Assembly: GCA_930367215.1 (NCBI GenBank)
Contig: OV884056.1
Span: 44,330,308 to 44,394,307, forward strand
From: Pollenia angustigena
Taxonomy: Eukaryota; Arthropoda; Insecta; Diptera; Polleniidae
Length of the DNA stretch: 64,000 nucleotides
Direction of reading: 5' to 3'
Part shown: positions 33,776 through 44,989 of the stretch, one piece after another
Position numbering within the stretch: the stretch's first letter is position 1
Layout of the letters: every line of letters begins with the position of its first letter
Translations under genes and position numbers: made by a program
Notes under the pieces: model-generated
Databases searched by the model: none
Told to the model about the DNA's origin: nothing
Seen by the model: the letters and a program-made list of their open reading frames with translations, nothing else

Positions 33776-34105
33776 TAATTAGACTTAAGTCCATCAAACT
33801 TAATTTTAATTTAAATATTTTTATGAAGAAAGGTATTTTACAACATGAAATTAATTAAAATTTATTGATAATTTTTCATTCCCGACTGAGCTGGGAACTG
33901 AACCCAGGGTTTCACGGACAGGTTAGGCCTACATGTTTCGATTGCAACCACTCAATCTCTTCAGAGGGGTTCGCCGTTTAACACTCACCGCTATTGACGA
34001 CGGCTGGCAGTCAATAGTCAAACATCAAGCTTAATTATAATATGAAAATTTGGATTAAAAACCAGTTCAACAAAATAACCACAATACTAATTGTAATTAA
34101 AAGTT
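33776..34105 (-). repeat. SINE-like repeat with tRNA-like head, diverged copy 3
   Basis: It matches 23,391-23,636 from TTTACAACATGAAATTAATT through GTTTAACACTCACCGCTATT to CAGTCAATAGTCAAACATCA. It also extends further on both sides (ATTAGACTTAAGTCCATCAA at left, CAACAAAATAACCACAATAC at right). The box B is decayed (GGGTTCAGTTCCC). Because both outer pieces also occur fused at 22,125-22,262, the true mobile unit may be larger than the tRNA-like core. Confidence 0.5.
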
Positions 34106-34144
34106 TTTTTAACTAAACCAGACAATAATCAAAAAAAAATTAAA

Positions 34145-34492
34145 ACAAGTAAGAGTGCCGAATCTTATATAACCTTCACCACTGTGCGAGTAGAATAGAG
34201 AGCAACTAAATAATTTTTACATATACATATACATACATATTTACAATACTTACAACTTCATTATAAATGAAATTTAAAAAGCGATAACTGGTAAATATTT
34301 TTTATTATGAAATAATAAAGAAGGGTGATAACGAAAATCATATTGGGCATTATGCTAGTATATGTACACAAATACGAAGGGGGGTGAGGGGATAGGAAGA
34401 AGAGACGACAACCGGTTTTGAACTTCGCTTTGCATAAGGACCCAGAATATATATACTTTATAGGGTGTAGAATCTTCGGTGAAGGGTATAAA
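34145..34492 (-). mobile_element. DINE/Helentron-like repeat C, short deletion copy
   Basis: On the minus strand it starts TTTTTATACCCTTCACCGAA (34,492), includes CCCTATAAAGTATATATATT and GGGTCCTTATGCAAAG, and ends GATTCGGCACTCTTACTTGT (34,145). The second half of the 3' hairpin is lost, so ATTCGGC runs directly into ACTCTTACTTG. It lies head-to-tail with the next copy. Confidence 0.65.
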
Positions 34493-35373
34493 AAACAATC
34501 TTAATTATAAAAAAAGAGTAATTTTTGGGATTTCAGTATTTTGGTCATAACTCTGCTATTTCTTAACCGATTTGACAGATTTATATACCGACGTGTTAAA
34601 GAAGAAATTTGCCAGTTATTTTGGCTATAAAACGTGGACTCGGGAAGATCTATGGTTCCTGAAAATGGGTATTTTTCAAAAAAAAAATTAATATTTTGGT
34701 CATAACTTTTTCGTATCTGAACCGATTTTCCCGAGTTTTTCAGAAAATATTTTCTATTAAAAATTTCCGATCTTCTGATATATAAGGCGTAACCATAGGT
34801 CATATTACAGTCAAAAAATTCAGGTTTTTAAACAATTTTTAATACTTTTTGTATGAGAGGTGCCACGCCTACTTCTCCAATCCCGCCCACATTTTATTGG
34901 ATGGTTTATATTTATAACCTAAATGTTTGTACCTAATTTTAAAGCTTTGACTCTTGCCGTTCTCCAGATATACAGAAAAAAGTAATACAAATACAACAAC
35001 CACAAGGGATTTTTTGGAAAAATTAGAGGCAGTCGTGGTTTTTTGGTCATATCTCAGCCATTGTTGGACCGATCTGGCTGAATTTCAATAGCAAGAAATG
35101 GTGGACTATATGTGACATAAATGTAAAACAACGTAGCCGCTATCATGTCTGGAGTCTCCGGAAAACACATATCAAATGTAAGACGGACAGACGGACGGAT
35201 GGACGGACGGACGGATGGACGGATGGACGGATATCGTAAAATCAACTTCTCTCCTCATAAGGACCCAGAATATATATACTTTATAGGGTCTAAGATCAAT
35301 ATTGTAGAAATTACAAACGGAATGACAAACTTATATATACCCTTTTCCACCTGGGGTGAAGGGTATAAAAATT
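34493..35373 (-). mobile_element. DINE/Helentron-like repeat C, 5' part
   Basis: Minus-strand 5' end TTTTTATACCCTTCACCCCA at 35,373, then GTTTGTCATTCCGTTTGTAA, CCCTATAAAGTATATATATT and a GTCCGTCCATCC tetranucleotide tract at about 35,178-35,232. The rest, to 34,500, holds repeated phrases such as TTGGTCATAACT and AACCGATTT. No 3' hairpin is present, so the 3' part was lost or replaced by the neighbouring copy. Confidence 0.6.
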
Positions 35374-35467
35374 GCTAAAATACTAAAGAATTTATATAAA
35401 ATTCTAGACAATGATAAATTTAAAGGTCCAATATGGCATTATTTGCTTTTTTCATACAAAATAAATG

Positions 35468-35572
35468 TAGTCCCAGCCAGGCCGTGGTGTACGTTTGTGT
35501 GAGTTCTTAAGGAAGCCACAAAAACTCCATACACATTACAAGTGGTCACAACCAGACCCAGGCAACAATATT
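35468..35572 (+). repeat. Short interspersed repeat H, copy 1
   Basis: CCCAGCCAGGCCGTGGTG, GTTTGTGTGAGTTCTTAA, AGCCACAAAAACTCCATAC and CAAGTGGTCACAACCAGACC recur in reverse complement at 61,684-61,785. About 105 bp, non-coding; class unknown. Confidence 0.6.
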
Positions 35573-36885
35573 TGCCACATCAATTCGGTATTCATTTTAA
35601 AGCTCATATTTCATTACAATTGATTTCATTCCTTTAACATCCTGTATTAGATTTAAAACTATTCGCATATATAATGCTTCGTTGTGTTGTATAGCTCTCT
35701 ATAAACTACTAAGCACATATACACACACAATACAAAACAACAACAAAATTTGCAAGTACATGTACTTAAAATGCAACCTCGTCATCGTCGTTGTCGACAT
35801 CGTCATCATCGTCATCATCATCATTAATACCTTCCAATACCCAATGATATTAGTTAAATGCCATCATAGCTAAACCCTTCCTTCAAGTTTTTTGTCTACT
35901 CTACAAGTACAAGTACATACAATCATCGCCAAAATGCTTTTTGTTGTTTTTCCAACTATAAAAATGATGTCAAGTTTTTTCGAATTCAATATTGATGGTA
36001 ATTGAACCTTTTTCTTTGAATTGTTGTTGTCGATTTTGTATTATTTTTTTTTTTTTATTTTAAATTTTTGTTCGTTTCTCTCTAGTAGATTTTGAAGATT
36101 TATCAGTCATAGCTTTAAGATTTTTTTTTTTTTTTTTTTTTGTATTTCTGTGCATGAGTACTTGAATATGAGTTTTTCTTTTTTCGGTCACAACTTGTCA
36201 AAATTCATAACACATCTATATGCAGACAAACAAATTTGCTAAGTTTAAAAAAAGAGAAAATAAATTCAAACATTTTGAAGATTTAAGAAGTAAAAAAGAA
36301 GTCTAGAGCTCATGGTTTATTGAATTTTTGTAGTATACCTTTAGGGAGGAAACTTTAATTAAAACCGCCGTAGGTTTGAATAAATTTAAAATCAGCTTTT
36401 GGTAATTGAATTGAGTGTTAGGAAAGTTTGAATTTTTTTTTTTTTTTAAATGAAAGAGAGGTTAATTCTAAATCTTGAAAGATGTTCGCATATTTTAATA
36501 ATTTAAAAATAAAAATTTACATTTTTAATAAAAAAAAAATAGCTGTGTTGTTTTGAAAATGCCAATTTGCTGTTTAGTGAATATTGTTGATAGATGTCCA
36601 AACTTTCCGCTAAAAGAAATTTTCGGCCATCATCTTGCAAACAGCGTTTAAGTTTTCAGACAGCAAACAAAAGAAGTAGGATATTGAAACTAATAACAGA
36701 TATCAAAAATTTGCAAAATTCCTTCCATTTAACGTTCCCAACACTGTTGGGATCTGACAATTCTTAAATTGTACCTTCTCAATAGAAATATTGTACCAAA
36801 TTGGCATTAAATGTATCAGACTTTCACTATATAAAAAGCATACATATCTAGTAATTCATAACATATTTTAATTCAATAAAAAAAC
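35573..36885. other. Microsatellite-rich stretch without gene
   Basis: Contains a CGTCATCATCGTCATCATCA-type tract at 35,780-35,825, long T-runs at 36,045-36,056, 36,121-36,142 and 36,430-36,445, and otherwise AT-rich DNA. No coding domain or transposon end is recognised. Confidence 0.45.
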
Positions 36886-37525
36886 CAAAAGAAGTGAAAA
36901 AGTAAAGCCGGTCAAGCCCGACTATTGGAAATCCTACATCACATATGTCTATAAAGACAAATTTTCAAATCATGGACCCGCCAGAATAAAATCTTCATCT
37001 ATATGAGATTTGTTTGTCCTTATATGGGACCTATGGTTAATTTTGGACCTACCATAACATAGTAGCTGACTTAGGCAATTTGTATGTCCAAATTTATTAG
37101 GAAGGTATGGCATTAAAGGCTTTTTTCCGCGAGTAGTATTTTTATGGGAGCTATCGTCAAATATTAACCGATTTCAATTAAATTTGGTAAGATGATTTAG
37201 ATTGCAATAAAATAAGTTTGGCCCAAATTTAATCTTAATATTACTATACCGGAAATAAATTTGTATGGGGGCTATGCGAAATTATGAACCTATTCTCACT
37301 ATTTGTTGTAGGCTTCGTCCTTATGAATTGAAACCAATGTACAAAATATCATAAAACAGAAAACCTGCTGCTTGACAGCCACCCAGACTGAGCGACATCG
37401 TTAAATCGATTCAGAAAGTGATATTGAGTCGATCGGTGTACAAAAAGAAGGGTCTAGGACCAATATTTTTTAGTGTTACACACATCAGCACAAACGCATT
37501 ATACCCACTACTGTTGTGGTGTGGG
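36886..37525 (+). repeat. Dispersed repeat D, copy 1
   Basis: The phrases CCGCCAGAATAAAATCTT, GGTATGGCATTAAAGGCTTT, ATGGGAGCTATCGTCAAATA, TTTAGATTGCAATAAAATA and GGGGGCTATGCGAAATTATG appear in the same order and spacing at 53,515-54,140. The 3' end carries ACACACATCAGCACAAACGC, then ATTATACCCACTACTGTTGT. Repeats of this wording are abundant in higher Diptera; the class is unknown to me. Confidence 0.6.
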
Positions 37526-37680
37526 TTTACAAAATAAAGAAGCAAAATATTTCTATTCAGGGACCGAAAATAAGAGTTATATTGGAATTTTAAAACAAAA
37601 AAAGCATACAGAATTAAATGTCGAAAAACTGATTCAAGAATACCATATGCACTTCTCAATTATAAAATATATTGATTTTT

Positions 37681-37830
37681 AAAATTTTGATTTTTATATT
37701 TTCGATCAAACTTAGCAGTTATTTTTTGATTTTTATTTTTTTTTTTTTTGAACAAAAATAACTGTTTTCATCTGGCTTTTGTGAAAAAAGGAATAACTCT
37801 TACAGTCCCTGTTCCTATTTTTTTTTTTTT
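37681..37830 (-). repeat. Partial copy of the AT-rich foldback repeat
   Basis: In reverse complement it reads AACAGGGACTGTAAGAGTTA, CCTTTTTTCACAAAAGCCAG, AACAGTTATTTTTGTTC and AATAACTGCTAAGTTTGATC. This matches the left end and first units of the foldback at 3355-3815. A T-run of about 22 follows at 37,819-37,840. Confidence 0.6.
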
Positions 37831-37988
37831 TTTTTTTTTTGTCAAAACCAGACAAAAGTGTAGACAGTGTCACCAAAACAATCGACAAAATTGGCGATTT
37901 GGATACACTTGATCGCCGGATTCCTACAGGGATATACTTATGCATGTAGGTACTTAATATGTTAGGATAACATCATGAACACAAATTA

Positions 37989-38251
37989 GTCTGAGTTCAT
38001 ACGGCTCATGTCTTGTTGACAAGATTCTTCCTTTTTCTTCTTTGAACATGAATTGGCGGTCAAATGATTCATGTCATGTTGACGACATGTGCTTTTTTGA
38101 TATTGAAAACAATAACAAAATTAAACAACGAATGAAAAAGCAAAACGTAAAGACAGTACATGCATCTGTGTACTCGTTTCTTTTCCCCTCGTCCCTCTCG
38201 CCTATAAAGTAGCTCTCTGGTCAATAAGACATGAGCCGTATGAACTCAGAC
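37989..38251. mobile_element. Harbinger-like MITE with 3-bp TTA duplication
   Basis: TIRs GTCTGAGTTCATACGGCTCA (37,989) and rc of the right end, GTCTGAGTTCATACGGCTCA (38,251), match perfectly over 25 bp and continue with few mismatches to about 31 bp. Both sides have TTA (37,986-37,988; 38,252-38,254). A 3-bp TWA duplication is typical of PIF/Harbinger. The 263-bp element contains no coding frame. Because the right flank reads TTAA, a piggyBac relation cannot be fully excluded. Confidence 0.8.
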
Positions 38252-38383
38252 TTAATAATGCAATATTTGGTAGTTCTGGCCAGGGATGGAGATATGTATG
38301 TTATTAAAAGTTTTATTGTTAAAAAACTGAGTTAATCCACCTGAAAGAAATGATGAAACTTCGTGGGGGGTTTCTTTTCTTTA

Positions 38384-38465
38384 ATTGTACCAAAAAAGGA
38401 TGAATTGTACCAGAGTACCAATAAAGGTTCGATTGTACCAAATTTGGTACAATTGTACCACAAAT
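38384..38465. repeat. Cluster of ATTGTACC words
   Basis: Six GTACC words (five in the form TTGTACC) and the palindrome TTGTACCAAATTTGGTACAA lie within 80 bp. Two further copies (ATTGTACC) lie at 36,768-36,798. There is no obvious element boundary. Confidence 0.35.
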
Positions 38466-38545
38466 CCCATCAATGGTTCCCAATGAGTCTCTCTTTTCTC
38501 TCTCTCTCTCTCTCTGTCTCAATCGCTCTCTTATTCACTTCTTAC

Positions 38546-39581
38546 CAGCGTTGCCATTTTGGTGCCTTTCGGGTATTTTTTGGTGCTTTTTTGCTTATGC
38601 AATACCCGAAATTTTGTTAAACACCCGTTTTTGAAAAGCGGGTATTTATAGTGCTTTTAACAATTTCTCACAGTGCTTTTAAGTGCCTTTTACAATATTT
38701 ATATTTTTTTGTACCATTTTTTAAAACTTCGATTATATTGAGGATGATTAAGATGAGATTTGCTATTTGGGGTAGAATTTTGGGAAGGCCTGTAAAGATT
38801 TTAAGGTTTCAAATGATAAAAAAAGTCATAAAATAAAGTTGCATTCGTTTTCCCAAAAACTTTATTTACGAGGTTAGTAAATAATAGCGTTGACCACATA
38901 TTTTTTATTAAAATTTGGGCTGTCACTAAGTTTTATAAAGAATGGTCGGTCACTGGAAATTTTCGGTAATTGCAACAGGCCAGATTTTTTCTAACTACGA
39001 AAATCTAGCTCGCACTTTATTACTGTTTTATGACCACTTCAAACTCAGCTGATGATGATCCAAATGATTTGGTTGATATAATATTTATTGAAGGTAATAA
39101 TAATAAATTTAAAAATGTTTATATACAAATGTAATTATCTGGTATGTGATGGAAATCGATTTTATAAACGATACGATTTGAAACCAAAAATATCGTTTTC
39201 AGTATCTTTTAAAATGAATTTTAAATGCATATTCCTTTTATTTTCAGTGTTCATTATTTAAAATTTTATATTATATACGTTAACTGAAGTGTATTCTGAA
39301 CGAAAATTTAAGACTTTAATTCAGAAATAGATTTTAAAATCGTTCGAAATTCATATATTTAATTTTAAATGAAAATGGTCACCCATCAACGCCATCGCCC
39401 TTTTTTAAATTTTGAAGGTATATAATATTCGGCACAGTCGAATGCAACTTGTTTTGTGTTTAAATAAATTTAAAAAATGGCTTAGTGCTTTTTTACGCTT
39501 TTTTTTTGTTCAAAATAGTGCTTTTTAGTGCTTTTTTTAAATTTTAAAGTGCTTTTTGCTCTCAAAAAGATGGCATCACTG
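38546..39581. mobile_element. Non-autonomous hAT element (CAGYGWTGCCA type) with perfect TSD
   Basis: The left end CAGCGTTGCCATTTTGGTGC and the right end (rc CAGTGATGCCATCTTTTTGA) are flanked by CTTCTTAC at 38,538-38,545 and 39,582-39,589. TAGTGCTTTT words repeat near both ends (38,649-38,690; 39,483-39,555). The body is non-coding and includes the 3' hairpin end of a C-type repeat at 39,405-39,455, itself probably a nested insertion. Confidence 0.9.
39405..39455 (+). repeat. 3' end of DINE/Helentron-like repeat C
   Basis: GAAGGTATATAATATTCGGC, then ACAGTCGAATGCAACTTGTT. The hairpin ATTCGGC-ACA-GTCGAAT has one mismatch compared with C1. No upstream part of the element can be followed with confidence. 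Confidence 0.55.
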
Positions 39582-39810
39582 CTTCTTACCTTTTTCTTTC
39601 CTATCTTTTGCTATTAATTTAAACCTTATTGCAGCATATACTTAGGGATAAAATTTTGACTTAAAGTGTTATGTTTTTGTATTTATTTAAGACTCAGAAT
39701 TTAAACTAATATATTTTTTAAAGAGCAGGACATTTTTGAAATATCGCCTAATAAGATCAACACTTGCTTTCAAATATATATTTTTTTCCTTTTCAAAGCT
39801 TATGATAAAC

Positions 39811-41100
39811 CATTTTTATACCCTTCACCACAATTAGTTGTGAAGAGGGTATACTAAGTTTGTCATTCCGTGTGAAAATTTTTTATTATTCATCTCAGAC
39901 CCCATAAAGTATAATATTCTGGCTCATTAAGTAATTTCAAGTCGATTTGGCCACGTCCGTCTGTCTGTCCGTCTGTTGAAAACACGCTCACTTTCGCAAA
40001 ACCCAAAATAAATAAACAAACTTGGTGTCGGATTGCTTGTAGCTATCCTGAACAGTTTGAAATTGAAATCCAGCAAAATAGGCTCAGTAGGAGCAGAGCT
40101 ATGAGTCAAAATGTGGAACGACCACCTAAAAAAAATTGATAATTTTGTTACAAAAACTAACATAAATGGTGGAATAATGCACAGAATGATATAAGATTTT
40201 GCAAAAATTCGTCTTATTCGACTGGAAATCACGCTGTACAATTTCGTGAAGATCCGTCAATAATCCCATATAAGCCCTACTCCAGGAAAACAGTATGGTA
40301 CGCCTAAAGCCCTAATTAACAATGCTATCATAACAAATTTTGGCAGAACACAGTTTAATAAGACTAGAAATGACACTGTGAAGTTTTTTGATTATCCGTC
40401 CATAATTTACCCTAGGCCCCATATAAACCCTACTCCAGGAAAGCAGTTAAGTATGCCTAAAAACGTAAAAAATAATGCTATCATAACAAAATTTGGTACA
40501 TTAAAGTATTATATGACTAGAAATAAGACTGTGAAATTTCGTGAAGATCGGTCCATAATTTACCCTAGGCCCCATATAAAGCCCACTCTGGTAAAATAAT
40601 TAAATACGCCTAAAACCGTGGCAGATATAGATATTGCGGTAAACTTTCTTCCAGCTTTGCTTCATATGACCAGAAAAAATGTTAAGCAATTTTGTGATAT
40701 ACGGTCCATAATTTACTTAAGATCCCATTTTAGCATCCTTCTGACATTCACTGCAAACGCTTAAACTAATTGCACAGCTGTATGGAAGTTTATGTTTTTT
40801 AATACCAGAAATCACCCTGCAGAATTTTGGGATGATTGGTTCATAGCTGACCACGGCTTCAATATAAATTGCCTCCCTGAAAATCATTTAAGTTCGGTTC
40901 AAACTGCCACGAAACATGATATTTTACTCAAGCTAGTTAAAATTGCTAAAAAAAAAAGCATTAAACTTTTTGATGTCGGTCAATAATTTTATATAGGTTT
41001 AAAGAAATACACATCATACATTTATTACTCCTAAAACATTCGAACTGTCGGTGGATGGTATCGAAGATTCGGCACATCCGAAAAAGCACTCTTACTTGTT
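39811..41100 (+). mobile_element. DINE/Helentron-like dispersed repeat, copy C2
   Basis: The same architecture as C1: 5' palindrome TATACCCTTCACCACAATTA with GTTGTGAAGAGGGTATAC, TTTGTCATTCCGTGTGAA, the GTCCGTCTGTCTGTCCGTCT block, then four to five ~150-bp repeats (landmarks near 40,231, 40,376, 40,529 and 40,680, with decayed ones after). The 3' end has GATTCGGCACATCCGAAAAA and CACTCTTACTTGTT. The frame at 40,792-40,986 is a variant of the repeat translation (EFWDDWFI...). Confidence 0.7.
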
Positions 41101-41210
41101 AAATTTCATATTAAAGCAAAAACTTTTCAAAACATTCCAAAATGTTTGCCATAACTAAACCAAACATTTTTATCAAAATGGGTTTTTTTGTCTCTCTATC
41201 CATCACAATA

Positions 41211-41340
41211 AGTGCTGGTTCACACTTTTCCAGTTTTAGTCGTCAAGTCTTGAGTTTTTAGGAGAGAGAGAGAGGTGAAGAAATGGCATTCTCTTTTCCC
41301 TTCTCTCCTAAAAACTCGATGTACAAAACTTTTCAAATTG
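41211..41340. repeat. Imperfect foldback MITE, GGTTCACACT type
   Basis: TGGTTCACACTTTTCCAG leads to GAGTTTTTAGGAGAGAGA, which faces TTCTCTCCTAAAAACTC about 60 bp later. The outer right arm has decayed. It resembles the neighbouring unit at 41,391-41,527 in its first bases. Confidence 0.5.
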
Positions 41341-41390
41341 TTTTAATAGTTTTGTTTATAAGCGAAACAAAAACATATACTTTTTAAATC

Positions 41391-41527
41391 TGGGTTCACA
41401 CTATGAAAGTTTTCTTTCAGAAAGTCTGAATTTATTGATGAGAGGGGAAGAGAAAATGCTTATCTTCTCTCCTCTCTCACCCATAAACTCTGACTTTCTG
41501 AAAGAAGATTTTCATAGTGTTAACCCA
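41391..41527. mobile_element. Foldback MITE, TGGGTTCACACTATGAAA type
   Basis: The left arm TGGGTTCACACTATGAAAGT and the right arm (rc TGGGTTAACACTATGAAAAT) pair over ~60 bp with few mismatches, including TTTCAGAAAGTC. The RNA or single strand would form a long hairpin. A decayed half-copy (GGCTTCACACAATGAAAGTT) lies at 43,747. The TSD is unclear. Confidence 0.75.
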
Positions 41528-41886
41528 TAATAAGGAAACAAAAAGATCGCAAACAAAACAATTTGTTTTTCACTCATCTGCATGCTTTATTTTACTGTTA
41601 TAATCGTACACTTGAGAACAAAAAAAATGTAGAAACGTAATTTTTAACCGAAAGTATTCGCTTTTCTTCTTGTTATTTCTATAGTTTTAAAACATTCATA
41701 TAAGAAGCTGTCTTTTAATTTTACTTTGAAGCGTTACTTTAATGAGCAAATCATTTAAAAAGCGTTTGAAAACCTTTATATTTCTTAAATCTTTTCGAAT
41801 TAAGCTTTTTTTTGCTGTGCTTAAATCTAAATATCAAAATCGTTTTTATTCGTTTTGATTTATTAAACTTAATGCAAAGAAACTAT

Positions 41887-42086
41887 AAAACGAAAGCAAA
41901 TCGTTACTTTAATATAGAAAAGCCCTAACTAACATTTTCCTTATTTAACAGGAGAAGGAAAAAACCTAATAAATATCGCAACTACAATTCTACAATTTTT
42001 ATTAAGTTTTTTTCTTCTCCTGTAAAGTAAGGGAAATGTTAGTTAGGGCTTTTCTATATTAAAGTAACGAAATGTTTCGTTTTGTT
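41887..42086. mobile_element. Foldback MITE with ~75-bp arms
   Basis: CGTTACTTTAATATAGAAAA then GCCCTAACTAACATTTTCCT at 41,902-41,945 is mirrored by AGGGAAATGTTAGTTAGGGC and TTTTCTATATTAAAGTAACG at 42,026-42,069. The arms extend weakly outward through AAAACGAAA on both sides. No coding sequence. Confidence 0.75.
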
Positions 42087-42438
42087 ACTTTTTAAATTTG
42101 TTTTCTGTTTAAGATGTGATATAAGATTATATAAGATTCCTTGGACAGCAATCATGTAAACAGCTTACGTGCATCCTTGAGTGGTTGCTTTGTTATCCTC
42201 AGAGCCAATGTCTATCCTGCAGAGGAGCTACTAATATGCATCACTGCAGAACTCAACCAATTGGTCTTCCTAATGAAGAGAAGAAGCTATCTTAGTTCTT
42301 CCTTAGATAGATCATCCAAACAGACAAACACTGGTTAAGGCAGAAATATCTCTCTAATGTCTCGAATTCCCGGATACTGACATTGAAAATGAAACGAACT
42401 TCTGCAGAAGTCATTGAATTGCAAAACCCTTTCTAAAC

Positions 42439-42980
42439 CAGTGTTCGAAAATAAACACTGAATATCGTTTCTTTATGTTCGGTTCGGTAGATTTGTGGAA
42501 AACACAAACGCTAATAGTGTTTGTGTAGAAAATCATTAAAAAAAATAACGTTTCCCTGTTAGTCATCTATCGAACACAAAAATATTACTGTTTTTATCAA
42601 ACTCAACAAAAGATGTGAGCATTTAATTCCGTTCGGTTTTTTTTTTGAAAATCCACAAACTTCAATGTGTTCGGTTCGGCTCGTTAATGTTCGTCCCTTT
42701 TGGCTGGTAACAAAAAACAAACTTTTTTACGAAAACAAAATACACACACGAAAAAAGCATTATAGAACATTAAAATATAATGTTTGTCTACAGTATCACT
42801 ACAATTGTTCTGTTTTTTAACGAAGAACCGAACATTATATAATGTCCGGTTCTTTCTTGAAAATAGTTACGAACGGTATTAAGGGTTGTGTATGTCTACA
42901 CAATCACTAAAAAAAATAGATATCGTTCCTGGGTGTGTGAGCCGAGCGTTAAATAATGTACTGTTTATTTCCAAACACTG
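42439..42980. mobile_element. hAT MITE family (CAGTGTTCGAAAATAAACA), copy 1, perfect TSD
   Basis: The left end CAGTGTTCGAAAATAAACAC and the right end (rc CAGTGTTTGGAAATAAACAG) are flanked by TTCTAAAC at 42,431-42,438 and 42,981-42,988. Internal phrases such as CGGTTCGGTAGATTTGTGGA, ACAAACATTATATTTTAATG (rc) and GAGCCGAGCGTTAAATAATG recur at 46,828-47,621 and 63,138-63,972 in the opposite orientation. No transposase. Confidence 0.9.
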
Positions 42981-43367
42981 TTCTAAACTGCAAATAAATA
43001 TTTAGAAGATGAGTGCCTTTTGCGAAAAAATAGAAGCAAGTGAGACATTGAGAAAACCAAACTTCTTCAATGTGCGGTTTTTAGGGGGAAAAAATGTAAT
43101 CACCTTATGAGAAAACGGCCATAAAAAGTAATCAAACAGTTCCTTAATTTTTACTAAAGAAAGTTAATCCTTTTTAGAACAATTTTATTTGTAAAAATAG
43201 TTTTTTGTCTCTCCTGCAAAACTATGCAGGCTTGACTTATGGGATTCTTAAATATACGATTTAAATTATAATGGAAAAACCGTCATAATTATGCGGAACT
43301 TTAAAAAACAATCAGTTTGATGTTTTGCCTTGGTTTCAGCTCAGAAAGAGGGCAAATAATAACTCTA

Positions 43368-43496
43368 AGAGCCAATTTCACCAACTGTCTTTAAATATCA
43401 ATTCATATTTAAATCTAGATATTCATATAATTTTGTTTTTGTTTTGACATGAAAAACAAAAATTGATATTTAAATACAATTAGTGAAATAGGCACT
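43368..43496. mobile_element. 129-bp palindromic MITE with TA flanks
   Basis: AGAGCCAATTTCACCAACTG at the left and, as reverse complement, AGTGCCTATTTCACTAATTG at the right, followed on both arms by TTTAAATATCAAT. TA lies at 43,366-43,367 and 43,497-43,498. TA flanks point to Tc1/mariner-type mobilisation. Non-coding. Confidence 0.75.
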
Positions 43497-44763
43497 TAGT
43501 CCTCGATCATAGAATGAAACATTTGCTACAGAAACATTCTTTAATTCTCCTTTTAAACTTCATTCGTGTTCATACAATGACAACAATAGTTTTGTAGCAT
43601 TTTCTAATCTCTTTTTTCAATTGATAACAAACTAACAAAAACTGTTTGTTCTAGAAAAAAAAAATTTCACTTTTCCATTCGAGCCCTTTTACCGGCAAAC
43701 TCAAATGCTTCACAGCAAATGTTTCATAATATCTCACTTTTAGTCTGGCTTCACACAATGAAAGTTTTCTTCTAGAAATCTTCCTTTTCTTAACCCTACG
43801 TCTATACGCGCAATTTGTATTTGTTAACATAAGCAATAACGTCGGCAGAATGACGTCACGGAAATGTTCTATGTTTAATATTATTTTCAGAGTGGAGTAA
43901 ACGTATGTCTAAACAGAAAACATGATTTGTATGTGAACAAATACTAACATTTTCTTTGGCAACCAATTTATTTTTTATTATTAATTTGTAAATTTTGTAT
44001 TTAAAATTTATGTTTTAACCCATTAAGGACTGATGCGTATTTAAATACCCAAAAAACAGAGCCTTCGTAGAAAAATTCTGGCTAACGTCAGGGAAGAGGT
44101 ATCGGAAAAACAATTTTTGAAGTTAAATTTTGCCCCCTTTTATTGGGTAAGTTAGCGGTTTAAAAGTTAGAAATGTTTAATATTTAGAAAAAGTGAACGA
44201 CAACGGCTCTGGAAAATTGGAAGAGTAGAAAATCGGAAAACCCTATTGGTGACTTATAGCATTAGGTGTTCTCTGCTTTAGAAAAAAATATTAGCTAAAT
44301 TCGGCCAATAACGTTGACTACAGGTTTGATTCAATGACATGGGTATTTAAATACCCACTTCGCCGTTAGAGGGTTCAAAACACATATTTTTTGGCTGGTA
44401 ACAATGTGTTGTTTTATGTAAAATTAACTATTTATTAGTAAAAAATAAAGAAAGAAATATCACAACTGTGGTCGATTATTGAGATAATTTTATATTTCTA
44501 ATATTTTTTTGGGACACCAGCAGGAAACTGTGCAAAACAAGCCTTTGGGTGTAACTAAAATTTGCATTTTGTACAACCAAAGTCAGTTTTGCTTCACATT
44601 GTCCAAAACAGCCAAGCTTAATAATTTGGCTTATCATATGGTCAAAGCTATCCATGCGCTTTGACATTTCTTGTTCATTTGTGATAACTTTTTCTCTTAC
44701 AACAATGCTTTAACAACGCTCACGAAATAAAATTGACTCACGATTGGAGATCCTTCATTAGTA

Positions 44764-44823
44764 AGAAGGCCTCGGCTCTTTGGTATAAAATATAAGATAC
44801 ACATTCCACATTTTCTTCTATGA
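44764..44823 (-). repeat. Small repeat shared with the 22-kb and 25-kb duplication units
   Basis: The reverse complement reads CATAGAAGAAAATGTGGAAT, GTGTATCTTATATTTTATAC and AGAGCCGAGGCCTTCTTAC. This matches 22,493-22,553 and 25,397-25,457. Function unknown. Confidence 0.55.
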
Positions 44824-44989
44824 CAACAGAGAAGAGAAGGAGCAACATTTTTTGTTTTTCGCACAAGCAATAGCAAAAGAATTTTTTTTTTTTATCCTGT
44901 TACCATTCTTATGTAACTGTGAAAGAAGCGAGAGCAATGACAGCGTGTGTATAAAGATATAAGAATGTAATAAAGCGAGCAGAACTTGT

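Noticed and set aside
37986..38255. piggyBac assignment for the GTCTGAGTTC MITE
   Set aside because: The right flank is TTAA but the left is ATTA; only TTA is shared, which fits a 3-bp Harbinger duplication better.
41887..42086. Pre-miRNA or rho-type terminator hairpin
   Set aside because: Same reason: long symmetric arms typical of MITEs, and bacterial terminators are not expected here.
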